The notes beneath the pieces are model-generated. The model was not told the origin of the DNA. It saw nothing but the letters and a program-made list of their open reading frames with translations, and did no database searches. The position numbers and the translations under genes were made by a program. A DNA stretch of 64,000 bases from Anderseniella sp963698275 (GTDB lineage Bacteria; Pseudomonadota; Alphaproteobacteria; Rhizobiales; Aestuariivirgaceae). The stretch lies in NCBI GenBank assembly GCA_963698275.1, contig CAVOQE010000002.1, positions 248,001 through 312,000 on the forward strand, written 5' to 3'. This document shows positions 34,859 through 45,872 of the stretch, piece by piece (the first letter of the stretch is position 1; each line of letters opens with the position of its first letter).

Positions 34859-36538
34859 ATGACGGGGCGCAAGAAGCCGGGGGCGGAACTGGTACTCCTA
34901 CCCATGGGCGGCATGGGGGAAATTGGCATGAATGCCTATGCCTACGGGCTGGGCACTGCTGCAAAGCGTAAATGGATCCTGGTCGACTGCGGTGTGAAGT
35001 TTGGCGACGAGCGGGATCCCGGCATTGATTTGATCCTGCCGGACGTCAGTTATCTTGAAAATCAGGCCAAGAACCTGCTCGGCATTTTCCTGACCCACGG
35101 CCACGAAGATCATATTGGCGGCATTGCGTGGCTGTGGCCCCAATTGCGTTGTCCGGTTTATTGTACACCTTTTGCGGCTGAGCTTGTGAAGCGCAAACTC
35201 GCCGAAGCCGGGTTGCTGGGTGAGGTGCCCTTGCGTGTCGTGCCGCTTGGCGGGACAGTCGAAGTGGGTGGTTTTTCGGTTGAGTATGTGTCTGTTACCC
35301 ATTCAATTCCAGAACCTGCGGCTCTGGCAATTCGCACCGCCGCCGGCACCATTGTCCATTCCGGCGACTGGAAACTGGATCCGACCCCGACCATTCCTCC
35401 CCTGATGGATATTGATCGATTCAGGCAGATTGGCGACGAGGGCGTTGATGTGCTTGTGTGCGACTCGACCAATGTGCTGCGCGAAGGTCATTCACCCTCG
35501 GAGTCCGAAATCTCCGAAAACCTCGCGCAGATCATGAGCCAAGCCAAAGGCAGGGTGGCGATTACGACATTTGCAAGTCATGTCGGGCGCATAACCTCCA
35601 TTGCACAGGCAGCCCGTGCAAATGGCCGTGAGGTTGTTGTGGCGGGCAGGGCGATGCACAACATCATTGCTGCCGCTCGCGAGGTTGGTCTCCTGAAGGA
35701 AGGCAACAGCTTCCGCGACCAGACCGAATACGGCTATCTGCCCAGGGACAAGGTGGTCTTGCTGTGTACTGGCTCGCAGGGCGAGCCCCGTGCTGCGATG
35801 GCGCGCATTGCGGCTGGCAATCATCCCGACATCACGCTGGACAAGGATGACCTGGTCATCTTCTCATCAAAGACCATCCCGGGCAACGAGAAGTCTGTCG
35901 GCGAGTTGCTCAACAAGCTTGCCCAACAACATGTTGAGGCCATCACCTCCGACGATGCACTGGTCCACACATCCGGTCACCCGCGTCAGGATGAACTGCG
36001 CCAGTTCTATGGCTGGGTTAAGCCGAAGCTGCTTGTGCCGATGCATGGCGAGGCCCGCCACCTGATGAAACAAACCGAATTTGCTGCTGAATGTGGTATT
36101 CCCGAAACCGCAACAGTCACGGCAGGGCAGATGCTGCGGTTGGCACCGGGAGGTGCGGAAATCATCGATGAAGTACCCGGCGGCAGAATGCATGTTGACG
36201 GTCGCATCATCGTATCCAGCGTGGAAGGCCCGGCCCGCAAACGGCGCAAACTTGCTCAGGTCGGTGTGGTTGCGGTGTCTCTGGTGATTGATGGCAGTGG
36301 CCGAATGGTCGATGATCCGCAAGCCGTTCTGGACGGCTTGCCGGAAGAGACTGAAGCCGGTTATGAGTTCTTCGAACTTGTGCTGGATATTGTCGAAGAA
36401 GTGTTTGAGTCAATTCCCCGCAAACGCCGCCAGGTTGATGAGGTGGTGGAGGAAAAACTCCGTCAGTCTATCCGCCGCCGTGTCGATGCAGAATGGGGCA
36501 AGCGTCCCATCGTCCATGTGCTGATCCATCGGGTTTGA
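34859..36538 (+). CDS. rnj: Ribonuclease J
   Basis: A metallo-beta-lactamase/beta-CASP RNase with 5'-exonuclease and endonuclease activity in RNA maturation and decay. It has 559 residues, normal length. Zinc ligands are in FLTHGHEDHIGGI near residue 80 and VTHSIPEPAAL / IVHSGDWKLD near 155-170; the beta-CASP domain shows CDSTNVLREGHSPSE and CTGSQGEPRAAMARIA; PMHGEARHL closes the active site. The start at 34859 follows CTGGGGA. It is transcribed in the same direction as birA, 72 bases behind it, and may belong to the end of the nuo operon. Confidence 0.94.
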   Translation: MTGRKKPGAELVLLPMGGMGEIGMNAYAYGLGTAAKRKWILVDCGVKFGDERDPGIDLILPDVSYLENQAKNLLGIFLTHGHEDHIGGIAWLWPQLRCPVYCTPFAAELVKRKLAEAGLLGEVPLRVVPLGGTVEVGGFSVEYVSVTHSIPEPAALAIRTAAGTIVHSGDWKLDPTPTIPPLMDIDRFRQIGDEGVDVLVCDSTNVLREGHSPSESEISENLAQIMSQAKGRVAITTFASHVGRITSIAQAARANGREVVVAGRAMHNIIAAAREVGLLKEGNSFRDQTEYGYLPRDKVVLLCTGSQGEPRAAMARIAAGNHPDITLDKDDLVIFSSKTIPGNEKSVGELLNKLAQQHVEAITSDDALVHTSGHPRQDELRQFYGWVKPKLLVPMHGEARHLMKQTEFAAECGIPETATVTAGQMLRLAPGGAEIIDEVPGGRMHVDGRIIVSSVEGPARKRRKLAQVGVVAVSLVIDGSGRMVDDPQAVLDGLPEETEAGYEFFELVLDIVEEVFESIPRKRRQVDEVVEEKLRQSIRRRVDAEWGKRPIVHVLIHRV

Positions 36539-36561
36539 TTGCTTGCTCACCTGAGACAAAA

Positions 36562-36600
36562 CAGGCCGGTGGGATCCCCACCGGCCTGTGTTTCTGTTTG
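36562..36600 (+). terminator. Rho-independent terminator after rnj
   Basis: CAGGCCGGTGGG (36562-36573) pairs with CCCACCGGCCTG (36577-36588) and is followed by TGTTTCTGTTT. It lies between the convergent rnj and outer-membrane protein genes and could serve both. Confidence 0.75.
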
Positions 36601-36623
36601 TGCAAGCTCAACCTGGTTTCAGA

Positions 36624-37481
36624 TCAGCAAATGCTCAGAGTTTGCCCCGCGGTACCAAAGGCACAACTGTCGGTGAAGTGTACCCGGTCCTGCGACTTGA
36701 TGGTGGTTGTTTCGGGCTCGCCAAAATAGACCCGGATGCCGGCCATAGCTGCGTGGCTGGAAAATTCCTGACCACCGGCATCAAAAAAGACGCCGTCCCA
36801 GCGTGCAAAGTATGAAATCCGGCTTTCATCCGGTTTCCACTCGGCAAGGGCGCGACCGTAAACAAGCTCGCCGTCATCATCTTCGGAGCCTTCAAATACG
36901 ACACCGCCATGACCTTCGAGTTTCAGGTTGTCATTCACATAGAAGCGAACCAGTCCCTTGGCGTACCCCGCGTCATTGCCACTGACAGTCAGTGGAGTGA
37001 TAATGCCGCCTGCAGCACCTATGGTGAACATGTCCAGGAACAATTCACCGTGACCACCGGCACGCAATAGCGCAGGGGCAATGTTATCCTCATAGCCCGA
37101 TACAGCAAGATTTCCGGCCAGAACACCGGTGTTCATGTCACGCCACCCGAGAAAGATACCACCGGTAAACTGTGTGTTGGATGCAGCAAAGCCATTGTCA
37201 TGGCCATGTGATGTCCCAAACACGCCGTCCAGTTGAGCAAACACTACCGGTCCTTGGAACGCTGCGGAAAACGCGGTGTTGAAAATACCGGCGTCGATAT
37301 TCTCGTCAGGATCACCATCTTCCTCGATAGTGATACCTTCGTAGCCCGCGGCCCCTTCAAACCGGAACGCCCAGTCCGAATATTGCATTACCGGCTCATA
37401 ATCAGCAGCCTGTGCGGATGTTGCGAATGCGGTAGCAGCAAGTGCGCCTGCCGCGATGATGGTTTTCAGTATGGATTTCAT
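36624..37481 (-). CDS. Outer-membrane beta-barrel protein, porin-like
   Basis: A 285-residue exported protein. The signal peptide is MKSILKTIIAAGALAATAFA, with cleavage after AQA. The mature chain alternates short amphipathic strands with glycine/acid turns: WAFRFEGAAGYEGITIEEDG, ITPLTVSGNDAGYAKGLVRF (seen in parts) and RISYFARWDGVFFDAG; such alternation and many aromatic residues point to a barrel of roughly 12 strands. The final residue is cysteine rather than the usual aromatic C-terminus for BAM recognition, and a second Cys lies 13 residues earlier, so a disulfide-closed C-terminus is possible. The pore or ligand is unknown. A good GGG-rich leader precedes the ATG at 37481. Confidence 0.75.
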   Translation of the reverse strand: MKSILKTIIAAGALAATAFATSAQAADYEPVMQYSDWAFRFEGAAGYEGITIEEDGDPDENIDAGIFNTAFSAAFQGPVVFAQLDGVFGTSHGHDNGFAASNTQFTGGIFLGWRDMNTGVLAGNLAVSGYEDNIAPALLRAGGHGELFLDMFTIGAAGGIITPLTVSGNDAGYAKGLVRFYVNDNLKLEGHGGVVFEGSEDDDGELVYGRALAEWKPDESRISYFARWDGVFFDAGGQEFSSHAAMAGIRVYFGEPETTTIKSQDRVHFTDSCAFGTAGQTLSIC

Positions 37482-37748
37482 GCCCTTGACCCCTGCGAAC
37501 GTGGAATTTCTGATTGTTGCCTACCTACCACAGTTCATGAGTCCACGGATTAAAGCAAGGCTCCGTAAGGTCAGGCGGTAATTTTTTCAGAAAGTGTGTC
37601 ATTTTTGCAACACAAAATGCACGCGGTGAGGTGTGCCGTGCGCGTAAAACGTGTGGGACTTAGTTGTGAAGGAATGATTTTGCCAAATCTATTGCATGAA
37701 TCACCGGAAAAGCGGCATTTGGAGTCGTTGTATTGAAGGAAGCGAATC

Positions 37749-39992
<2,244 letters not shown>

Positions 39993-40074
39993 TCGCTAAA
40001 GTAGCGACCCGCTTGGTGTCGGGTTGAAGTAAGACAAGTTCACTGCATAAATCATCTTGCGCGGCATTATTTCA

Positions 40075-40100
40075 ATATTGCGCAGTTTTTTGCGCAATAT
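40075..40100. terminator. Hairpin downstream of parC
   Basis: ATATTGCGCA and TGCGCAATAT form a perfect ten-base stem around GTTTTT. It lies 83 bases after the parC stop. There is no clear T run after it on the + strand, so it may be a weak terminator or an operator for the following gene. A second small stem (39992-39998 with 40002-40008) overlaps the parC stop. Confidence 0.4.
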
Positions 40101-40243
40101 GCTTCACTTTTGCCGCCACTCCCTAATATCCAGTACAAAAAGCCGGTTTACCGCTTAACTGTTTGTTTGCTCAAATGTGACCTAATTATGGAGTTCCCTG
40201 GCCAGAGCGACTTTAATTTTCGACTTGGCAGAGAGCGTGACTG

Positions 40244-41026
40244 TTGGATCAATCAACGGTATGGAAAATGGACGGCACAAGTTACTGGGTGGTCAACGGA
40301 AAGGTCGATCTCGACCCTTTTTCGGATCCGCAAATCAAGAGCCCTGAACAGCTGATGCAGCGATCAGGAGGAGTTCATGTGAACACGGCCCGTAAAGGCA
40401 CTGTGGTTCGCTGGGCCATGTTCGCGTCCAACTGGGCGTCGCTCTACTATGTGGCCGAAACACTTCGCAATCTGCCCGGGCCTTATACATTCGAGTTTTT
40501 CCTGTCCGGCTGGTTCACCCAGACGGTGACCGATCCGGGAGAAGCATATCTGCGTCTTCATGATTTGATCGTCAAAAGTGATATTCACTTGCGGCAGAAG
40601 ACATTCGTGAAAACAATGGATCTGGATATCTCATCCTGGGTGCCCAATTTGCTGGCCGATGTGTACAAGGAAAGAGCCTCTGATCCTGACGTTACCGTCG
40701 ACTGCGTTCTGGACCCGGAGACAAATCGCTTCATTGTGGACAGGGTTGGTGAAAATTCAGGGATTGCCAAATTATTTGGCATGCAACCTGACACATTTCC
40801 ATGCTTGTCAGGCCATTCTTATGATCACGTAGTGTCGAGCGCGTACAAGCATGTGCTGAGAACTGGCGAACCACACTATGATCACGTGGTAGCTTCCTTA
40901 CCCATGAACCAGACCGCACACTGGTTTACCTATCAGAGAGTTGTCCTGCCCCACAATTTCGCGGGTGGGCGCAAAGGAGTTTCTGTTGTGAGCGAGTTTG
41001 GCAAGGTGGATATCAATCTCCTTTGA
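40244..41026 (+). CDS. Uncharacterised protein with a PAS-like C-terminal half
   Basis: A cytoplasmic protein of 260 residues from a TTG at 40244, or 252 from the ATG at 40268 (MDGTSYWVVNG). I do not recognise the family. No signal peptide or membrane span is seen. The C-terminal half (DCVLDPETNRFIVDRVGENS, then KLFGMQPDTFPCLSG, HVLRTGEPHYDHV and FTYQRVVLPHNF) resembles PAS-type ligand domains in which a short greeting loop is followed by a repeated HYDHV and a Y-x-R-x-V-L-P strand; this is pattern recognition, not proof. The middle (FLSGWFTQTVTDPGEAYLRL) has no motif known to me. It converges on the next gene, and the two 3' ends overlap by 14 bases. Base composition looks lower in GC than in parC. 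Confidence 0.6.
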   Translation: MDQSTVWKMDGTSYWVVNGKVDLDPFSDPQIKSPEQLMQRSGGVHVNTARKGTVVRWAMFASNWASLYYVAETLRNLPGPYTFEFFLSGWFTQTVTDPGEAYLRLHDLIVKSDIHLRQKTFVKTMDLDISSWVPNLLADVYKERASDPDVTVDCVLDPETNRFIVDRVGENSGIAKLFGMQPDTFPCLSGHSYDHVVSSAYKHVLRTGEPHYDHVVASLPMNQTAHWFTYQRVVLPHNFAGGRKGVSVVSEFGKVDINLL

Positions 41027-41747
41027 GTACAACTCCCGTGACGGATCTTTCGTTAGCCAGGAATTCGAGGTCTTGCCTTTCTGAAAGTACCAGCCATTCA
41101 TTTTCTGGAATGCCCGGTGCCGCCAGACTCCATCTCAGAAAACTGCGTTCCACAAGCGGGTAGCTCATTCTGTTGCCTTGTCCGCGCATGGCCAATTCAG
41201 TCGAAACCAGTCCCCAGACTGCATCTGGTTGCCATTTAATATAGGCAAGCAGCACCGCAAGCGACCCCATATTGTCGAACAGGTTACCGACACCACGGTA
41301 TTTACGCGCCATCCACATTTCACCGTGATAGACCAACCACCCGCGAACATTGCGCGACCGGCTATCCAAAGGCGGTTCGAGAAACTCCGGCACCATTAAC
41401 AGCCCCTGTTTCATGTATAATCCTGACATCCAGCCTACCGCCCACTCAGCCAGTGAAGTGTCAACAAAGTCGAGTCGACAAGCCTGTATACTTCCGACTT
41501 CGCCTTCTGCGTCTATCACCGAGACCCAGAAACCTTTTGATGAAAGCTCGCCAACCGCCGGGTCGAACATTGGCGATACGGGATCGTCCCGCACGTGTTG
41601 CCGGGTTTCCAGAAATGCATTGAAATCGTTCGACGTCTTAACTGTAAGACCGTGACGCTCCACCCTAGCCAATAGGCGGTGAATTACATCCACCACGGCC
41701 AATGGATTATTGAGTCCCCGATGCAGCATTCTGCCCTCTGCTCGCAA
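41013..41747 (-). CDS. Uncharacterised 244-residue protein
   Basis: I do not recognise this protein. It has no signal peptide or clear membrane span; it is rich in Trp (WAVGWMSGLYMKQG, WLVYHGEMWMARKY, WGLVSTELAMRGQGN). The stretch IDAEGEVGSIQACRLDF followed by a later block that ends in PLVERSFLRW could be read as an acetyltransferase-like (GNAT) beta sheet, but the acetyl-CoA pyrophosphate loop is not obvious (the nearest candidate is RGQGNR). Two starts are possible: ATG 41747 and ATG 41729. Its 3' end overlaps the neighbouring orphan gene by 14 bases on the opposite strand. Confidence 0.55.
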   Translation of the reverse strand: MRAEGRMLHRGLNNPLAVVDVIHRLLARVERHGLTVKTSNDFNAFLETRQHVRDDPVSPMFDPAVGELSSKGFWVSVIDAEGEVGSIQACRLDFVDTSLAEWAVGWMSGLYMKQGLLMVPEFLEPPLDSRSRNVRGWLVYHGEMWMARKYRGVGNLFDNMGSLAVLLAYIKWQPDAVWGLVSTELAMRGQGNRMSYPLVERSFLRWSLAAPGIPENEWLVLSERQDLEFLANERSVTGVVLKGD

Positions 41748-41861
41748 ATCGTTTCACTACTATGTGGTCAGCAGCAACTACCATGCCACGGCAATAACCG
41801 GTGATTTTTACAGTTAATTGCAGATTCTACAGATCTGAACACTATTGAACAGAACGCCTGG

Positions 41862-42761
41862 TCATTGTGGCACAGATGTGCGATTGCGTTTCGTTTTGAA
41901 CCGCCACAGGCTGTGACCGGCCAGGGACGCAATGACAATGGCCCCGCCGATCAGCGAAAGTGTGCTCGGTATTTCTGCAAATATGGCCCACATCCAGATT
42001 GGAGTGAGGACTGTTTCAAGCAGGAAGAACATTGCCACGACTGCGGCTGCGACATATCTCGGGCCAATCATCAGAAATGCGGTTGCCGCCGGTGTTACCA
42101 GAAGTCCATTGATCGATATCCAGCCCCAGCCGGCGGCTGTCAGGCTGCCCGGGACCGCAAAAGGTGCGGCAACAATGGCTGACATAAGGTGTCCCGCGCC
42201 TGCGCTCAGGGACTGATTGGTGCCTGAATAGCGGACGATCGTCAGGGAAATAGCCATAGCCAGTGCAACCCCCAACGCCAGCAAATCACCTCGCCAGGTT
42301 CCGAGTTGCAAGCCATCCGCCACAATCAGCAAAACTCCCGCAAGAGAACAGCCAATGGCAATCCAGGTGGCGGCGCCCAGGCGTTCGTTCAGGAAAAACC
42401 AGCCCAGCAAACCGGCAAACAACGGATTGAAAGCCAGTATGAACACAACATTTGCCACTGATGTCAGGCTGATGGAGGCGACAAACATGATGTTTGCAAC
42501 CCCGGCCAGGACCGCAATTGCATAACCGGCTTTGCCATTGATGAAGCGGATCTTGTTTTCCCGCAGCCTGTTGATGAAAAGCCAAAACAGGAATAGTGCG
42601 ATAAACAACATCGTGCCACGCACATAGATGATGGTCCAGGTGTCTGCACCGGACAATTTCAGCAATGGCACGTCAAATGAAAGCAGCAGACCACCCAAGA
42701 ATGACAGGGCGATCCCTCTTTCCGCTTTTAGTCCGGACACAGGAGCCGCAGTGGTTGTCAT
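41862..42761 (-). CDS. DMT-family (EamA) transporter
   Basis: A 299-residue inner-membrane protein with about ten spans in two EamA repeats. Repeat 1 runs from IALSFLGGLLLSFDVPLLKL to FILAFNPLFAGLLGWFFLNE; repeat 2 ends with VVAMFFLLETVLTPIWMWAI and PSTLSLIGGAIVIASL. The Leu/Pro-Ile pattern at the end of each repeat (NPLFAGLLGW, ETVLTPIWMW) is the family hallmark. Such proteins export metabolites such as amino acids; the substrate is unknown. Its start overlaps the end of bpt by four bases, so the two are coupled. Confidence 0.9.
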   Translation of the reverse strand: MTTTAAPVSGLKAERGIALSFLGGLLLSFDVPLLKLSGADTWTIIYVRGTMLFIALFLFWLFINRLRENKIRFINGKAGYAIAVLAGVANIMFVASISLTSVANVVFILAFNPLFAGLLGWFFLNERLGAATWIAIGCSLAGVLLIVADGLQLGTWRGDLLALGVALAMAISLTIVRYSGTNQSLSAGAGHLMSAIVAAPFAVPGSLTAAGWGWISINGLLVTPAATAFLMIGPRYVAAAVVAMFFLLETVLTPIWMWAIFAEIPSTLSLIGGAIVIASLAGHSLWRFKTKRNRTSVPQ

Positions 42762-43528
42762 TGGAGGTCTATATCTCGGCGTTGATGCAACAACCAGCCT
42801 GTCTGGCTCAGGCGCTCCTGCGGCAGGAAGCGGGCCTTATAGTCCATTTTCTGCGAGCCTTCGACCCAATATCCCAGATACACATAGGGAAGGCCGGCGC
42901 GTTCTGCCCGTTCAATGTGATCGAGAACCATGTAGGTCCCAAAACTGCTGGCTGAGTATTCGGGCGCAAAAAACGAATAGATCATCGACAACCCGTCTTC
43001 CAGAATGTCGGTCAGCGCGGTTGCAACCAGTTCGCCCTTACGCCCATCGGGGCCAGACAGTGTCGGTTGTGCGGCAAGCCGGTATTCAATCAGACGGGTA
43101 TCGACAAAACTCTCATCGACCATGGCTGAATAGTCCATCATGGACATGTCGGACATGCCGCCACTGCCGTGGCGTTCATCGATGTAGCGCCTGAACACGG
43201 CATATTGTTCAGCTGTGGCCTTTGCCGGCATGGTATTGCCGATGATATGGCGATTGCGTCGCAACAGTTTCCGGAACGACTTTGTCCACTCAAACCGGGA
43301 AACCGGGACCCGTACCGAAACGCACGCTGCACACCCGTCGCAGGCAGGCCGGTAGGCGATGTTCTGAGACCGCCGAAACCCGCCCTGTGCCAGTGTATCG
43401 TGAAGCTGGCGCGCATCAGCATTGATCAGATGTGTGAACACCTTGCGTTCCTGCTGGCCTTCGAGATAAGGGCAGGGTGCCGGGGCAGTAATGAAAAACT
43501 GCGGGAAATTTCGGCGCTCAACACTCAA
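42758..43528 (-). CDS. bpt: Aspartate/glutamate leucyltransferase (N-end rule)
   Basis: It adds leucine from Leu-tRNA to proteins with N-terminal Asp or Glu, marking them for ClpS-ClpAP. It has 256 residues, typical for Bpt. The N-terminal cysteine-containing region APCPYLEGQQERKVFTHL and RRSQNIAYRPACDGCAACVS match the arginyltransferase N-domain, and the acyltransferase fold follows (KSFRKLLRRNRH, DMSMMDYSAM, SMIYSFFAPEYSASSFGTYM, YVYLGYWVEGSQKMDYKARF with the conserved GYWV..S.KMxYK). It is the first gene of a pair with the DMT transporter. Confidence 0.93.
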   Translation of the reverse strand: MSVERRNFPQFFITAPAPCPYLEGQQERKVFTHLINADARQLHDTLAQGGFRRSQNIAYRPACDGCAACVSVRVPVSRFEWTKSFRKLLRRNRHIIGNTMPAKATAEQYAVFRRYIDERHGSGGMSDMSMMDYSAMVDESFVDTRLIEYRLAAQPTLSGPDGRKGELVATALTDILEDGLSMIYSFFAPEYSASSFGTYMVLDHIERAERAGLPYVYLGYWVEGSQKMDYKARFLPQERLSQTGWLLHQRRDIDLQ

Positions 43529-43654
43529 GTTCTGGCATTCCGCTTGTTCTTGCGTGGTTTCAGTTGGTCAATTGTAAAAACAATCACAGACTTCGATGCA
43601 AGGGTTAAGTGTGCAGCTTTGTTTGTCAACAAAGCAATCATGTTGTCTGTGACT

Positions 43655-44875
43655 TTACTCACTGGTGCCGAGTTGCGAAACCTTTGCAATATATGGCTGT
43701 TCGCGCATGTAAGCGATGATATCGTCTGCATGGTTGGGCCCTCTGGTTTCAATGGTGATCTCCAACACTGCGCCCTTGGCGGGCACATCGAGAAGATTGC
43801 GCTGGTGATGAACTTCCAGAATGTTGGCCTTCTGATCGCCGAGCGCCGATGAGATGAGGCCCAGAACGCCAGGCCGGTCCTCAATGCGAAATCTGAGCGA
43901 AACCACGCGCTTGTCCCGCCCGAGTTCACGCACGATCAGGGATGCGAGCATTCTTTGATCGAGGTTGCCGCCACAAATCACCAGACCGACGTTCTTGCCT
44001 TTCCAGCGCGCCGGATCCTGCAACACAGCGGCCACGCCAGCAGCCCCGGCACCTTCTGCAAGCAATTTTTCCTGCGACAGCAATGTAGCGACAGCATTTT
44101 CCACCGCGGCTTCGCCCACCAGCACAATGTCATCGACGAGAGCCCGGCACAACTCGACGGCAATCTCGCCAACATCACGGACTGCGATGCCTTCCGCCAA
44201 GGTCGAGCCGCCGGATTCAGCGCCGGTATCATAAAGGGCTGCATGCATGGAAGGATAACGCTCAAGCTCAACGCCGATGATTGCAATATCCGGTTTGATT
44301 TCCCGTGCGGCCACCGCCATGCCGCTGATAAGGCCACCGCCGCCGATCGGGATTATCAGCGTGTCAATATCCGGGGCTTCAGCCAGCATTTCAAGCGCGA
44401 CTGTGCCCTGGCCGGCGATGACCAGAGGATCATTGTAGGGATGAACCAGCACCAGGCCGCGCTCTTCAATAAGGTGATTGAGATGATCGCGTGCTTCTGC
44501 GAGCGTTTCACCGGCCAGCTCAACTGTCGCACCGAAATGGCGTGTGCGTTCCACTTTGGTCCATGGCGTTGTCTCCGGCATCACGATGGTCGCCGTAATG
44601 CCCAGTTGGGTCGCATGGTAGGCAACGGCTTGTGCATGGTTGCCGGCTGACAGGGCAATGACGCCGCGTTTACGCTCATCCGGTGTCAGCGATAGAAGTT
44701 TGTTCAAGGCTCCGCGCACCTTGAACGCATTGGTTGTTTGCAGTGTTTCCAGCTTCAACATCACATTGGCGCCTGTCAGATCAGACAGGGTTGAGGCCCG
44801 CACGAACGGTGTGTGAGGCACCTTGCCGGCAATGGCCCTGGCTGCGCGCTGTATGTCTTCGAAGCTGATTGTCAT
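43655..44875 (-). CDS. ilvA: Threonine dehydratase with ACT domain
   Basis: A PLP enzyme of 406 residues that deaminates threonine to 2-oxobutanoate, the first step to isoleucine, or catabolically. The PLP lysine is in TTNAFKVRGALNKL near residue 52; SAGNHAQAVAYHA and the glycine loop PIGGGGLISGMA bind phosphate. A single ACT domain occupies about 325-406 (VVSLRFRIEDRPGVLGLISS). One C-terminal ACT rather than the two-lobed regulatory domain of E. coli IlvA places it in the shorter IlvA/TdcB-like group found in this class, so biosynthetic versus catabolic role is not fixed. The start at 44875 gives MTISFEDIQRAARAI; a longer frame to 44941 lacks support. Confidence 0.9.
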   Translation of the reverse strand: MTISFEDIQRAARAIAGKVPHTPFVRASTLSDLTGANVMLKLETLQTTNAFKVRGALNKLLSLTPDERKRGVIALSAGNHAQAVAYHATQLGITATIVMPETTPWTKVERTRHFGATVELAGETLAEARDHLNHLIEERGLVLVHPYNDPLVIAGQGTVALEMLAEAPDIDTLIIPIGGGGLISGMAVAAREIKPDIAIIGVELERYPSMHAALYDTGAESGGSTLAEGIAVRDVGEIAVELCRALVDDIVLVGEAAVENAVATLLSQEKLLAEGAGAAGVAAVLQDPARWKGKNVGLVICGGNLDQRMLASLIVRELGRDKRVVSLRFRIEDRPGVLGLISSALGDQKANILEVHHQRNLLDVPAKGAVLEITIETRGPNHADDIIAYMREQPYIAKVSQLGTSE

Positions 44876-44981
44876 CCTGCCTGCTGAAACTGAAGTGCCA
44901 TGTGGATTGAATGGCTGGCTTAAAGCGAATACCAATAGCAATCAATCTGACAAATAAGTCTACTTGAAAGGGTTTTGAGGC

Positions 44982-45860
44982 ATGGGCGTTCGTACAGCAT
45001 GGATCGGTTTGGGTGTAATGGGCTATCCCATGGCAGGCTATCTGGTTTCAAAGGGTGGCCATGATGTGGTGGTGTACAATCGCACAACCGCCAAGGCCGA
45101 AAAGTGGGTCGCAGACCATGGCGGTTCGCATGCATTGACGCCTAAGCAGGCAGCAGAAGGTGCTGATTTTGTGTTTGCCTGTGTTGGTAATGACGATGAC
45201 CTGCGCTCGGTTACGACCGGTCCGGACGGTGCATTTCAGTCGATGAAGCAAGGTGCGGTATTTGTGGACCATACAACCGCGTCCGCCGATGTCGCGCGCG
45301 AATTGCAGGCTGCTGCTGCAGCACAAGGTATCGGCTTCGTCGATGCGCCTGTCTCAGGTGGCCAGGCCGGTGCCGAGACCGGCGCGCTGACCGTGATGTG
45401 TGGCGGTGAGCAGGCCGACTATGACAAGGCGGAAGGCCTGATTGATTGTTTCTCCAAGAGTTGCCGGTTGCTGGGCGGACCCGGTGCCGGGCAACTCGCC
45501 AAGATGTGCAATCAGATTGCCATTGCCGGCCTGGTACAGGGTTTGTCCGAAGCCATTCATTTCGGCAAGAACGCAGGCCTCGACATGGAAGCGGTTGTGG
45601 ATGTCATCTCCAAGGGTGCAGCAGGCAGCTGGCAGATGGAAAACCGTTACAAGACCATGATTGCAGGCGAGTTTGACTTTGGTTTTGCCGTCGATTGGAT
45701 GCGCAAGGATTTGGGTATCTGCCTGGATGAGGCACGCAACAACAAGTCTCAGCTTCCGGTTGCTGCCCTGGTCGACCAGTTCTATTCGCGGGTCCAGGCA
45801 AAGGGTGGTGGTCGCTGGGATACATCCAGCCTCATCGCGCTGCTCGACAAAGACAAGTAA
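44982..45860 (+). CDS. 3-hydroxyisobutyrate dehydrogenase-like NAD(P)-dependent oxidoreductase
   Basis: A 292-residue beta-hydroxyacid dehydrogenase. The Rossmann motif GLGVMGYPMAGYLVSKG is at residues 9-25, the substrate signature FVDAPVSGGQAGAETGALTV near 117, and the catalytic lysine in GQLAKMCNQIAIAG near 170. The family includes 3-hydroxyisobutyrate dehydrogenase, tartronate semialdehyde reductase and 2-(hydroxymethyl)glutarate dehydrogenase; the sequence differs clearly from the second paralogue at 51795, so one of the other substrates is plausible. It is 12 bases upstream of the PLP decarboxylase gene and probably cotranscribed. It is divergent from ilvA. Confidence 0.85.
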   Translation: MGVRTAWIGLGVMGYPMAGYLVSKGGHDVVVYNRTTAKAEKWVADHGGSHALTPKQAAEGADFVFACVGNDDDLRSVTTGPDGAFQSMKQGAVFVDHTTASADVARELQAAAAAQGIGFVDAPVSGGQAGAETGALTVMCGGEQADYDKAEGLIDCFSKSCRLLGGPGAGQLAKMCNQIAIAGLVQGLSEAIHFGKNAGLDMEAVVDVISKGAAGSWQMENRYKTMIAGEFDFGFAVDWMRKDLGICLDEARNNKSQLPVAALVDQFYSRVQAKGGGRWDTSSLIALLDKDK

Positions 45861-45872
45861 GGCCTGAGCCTC

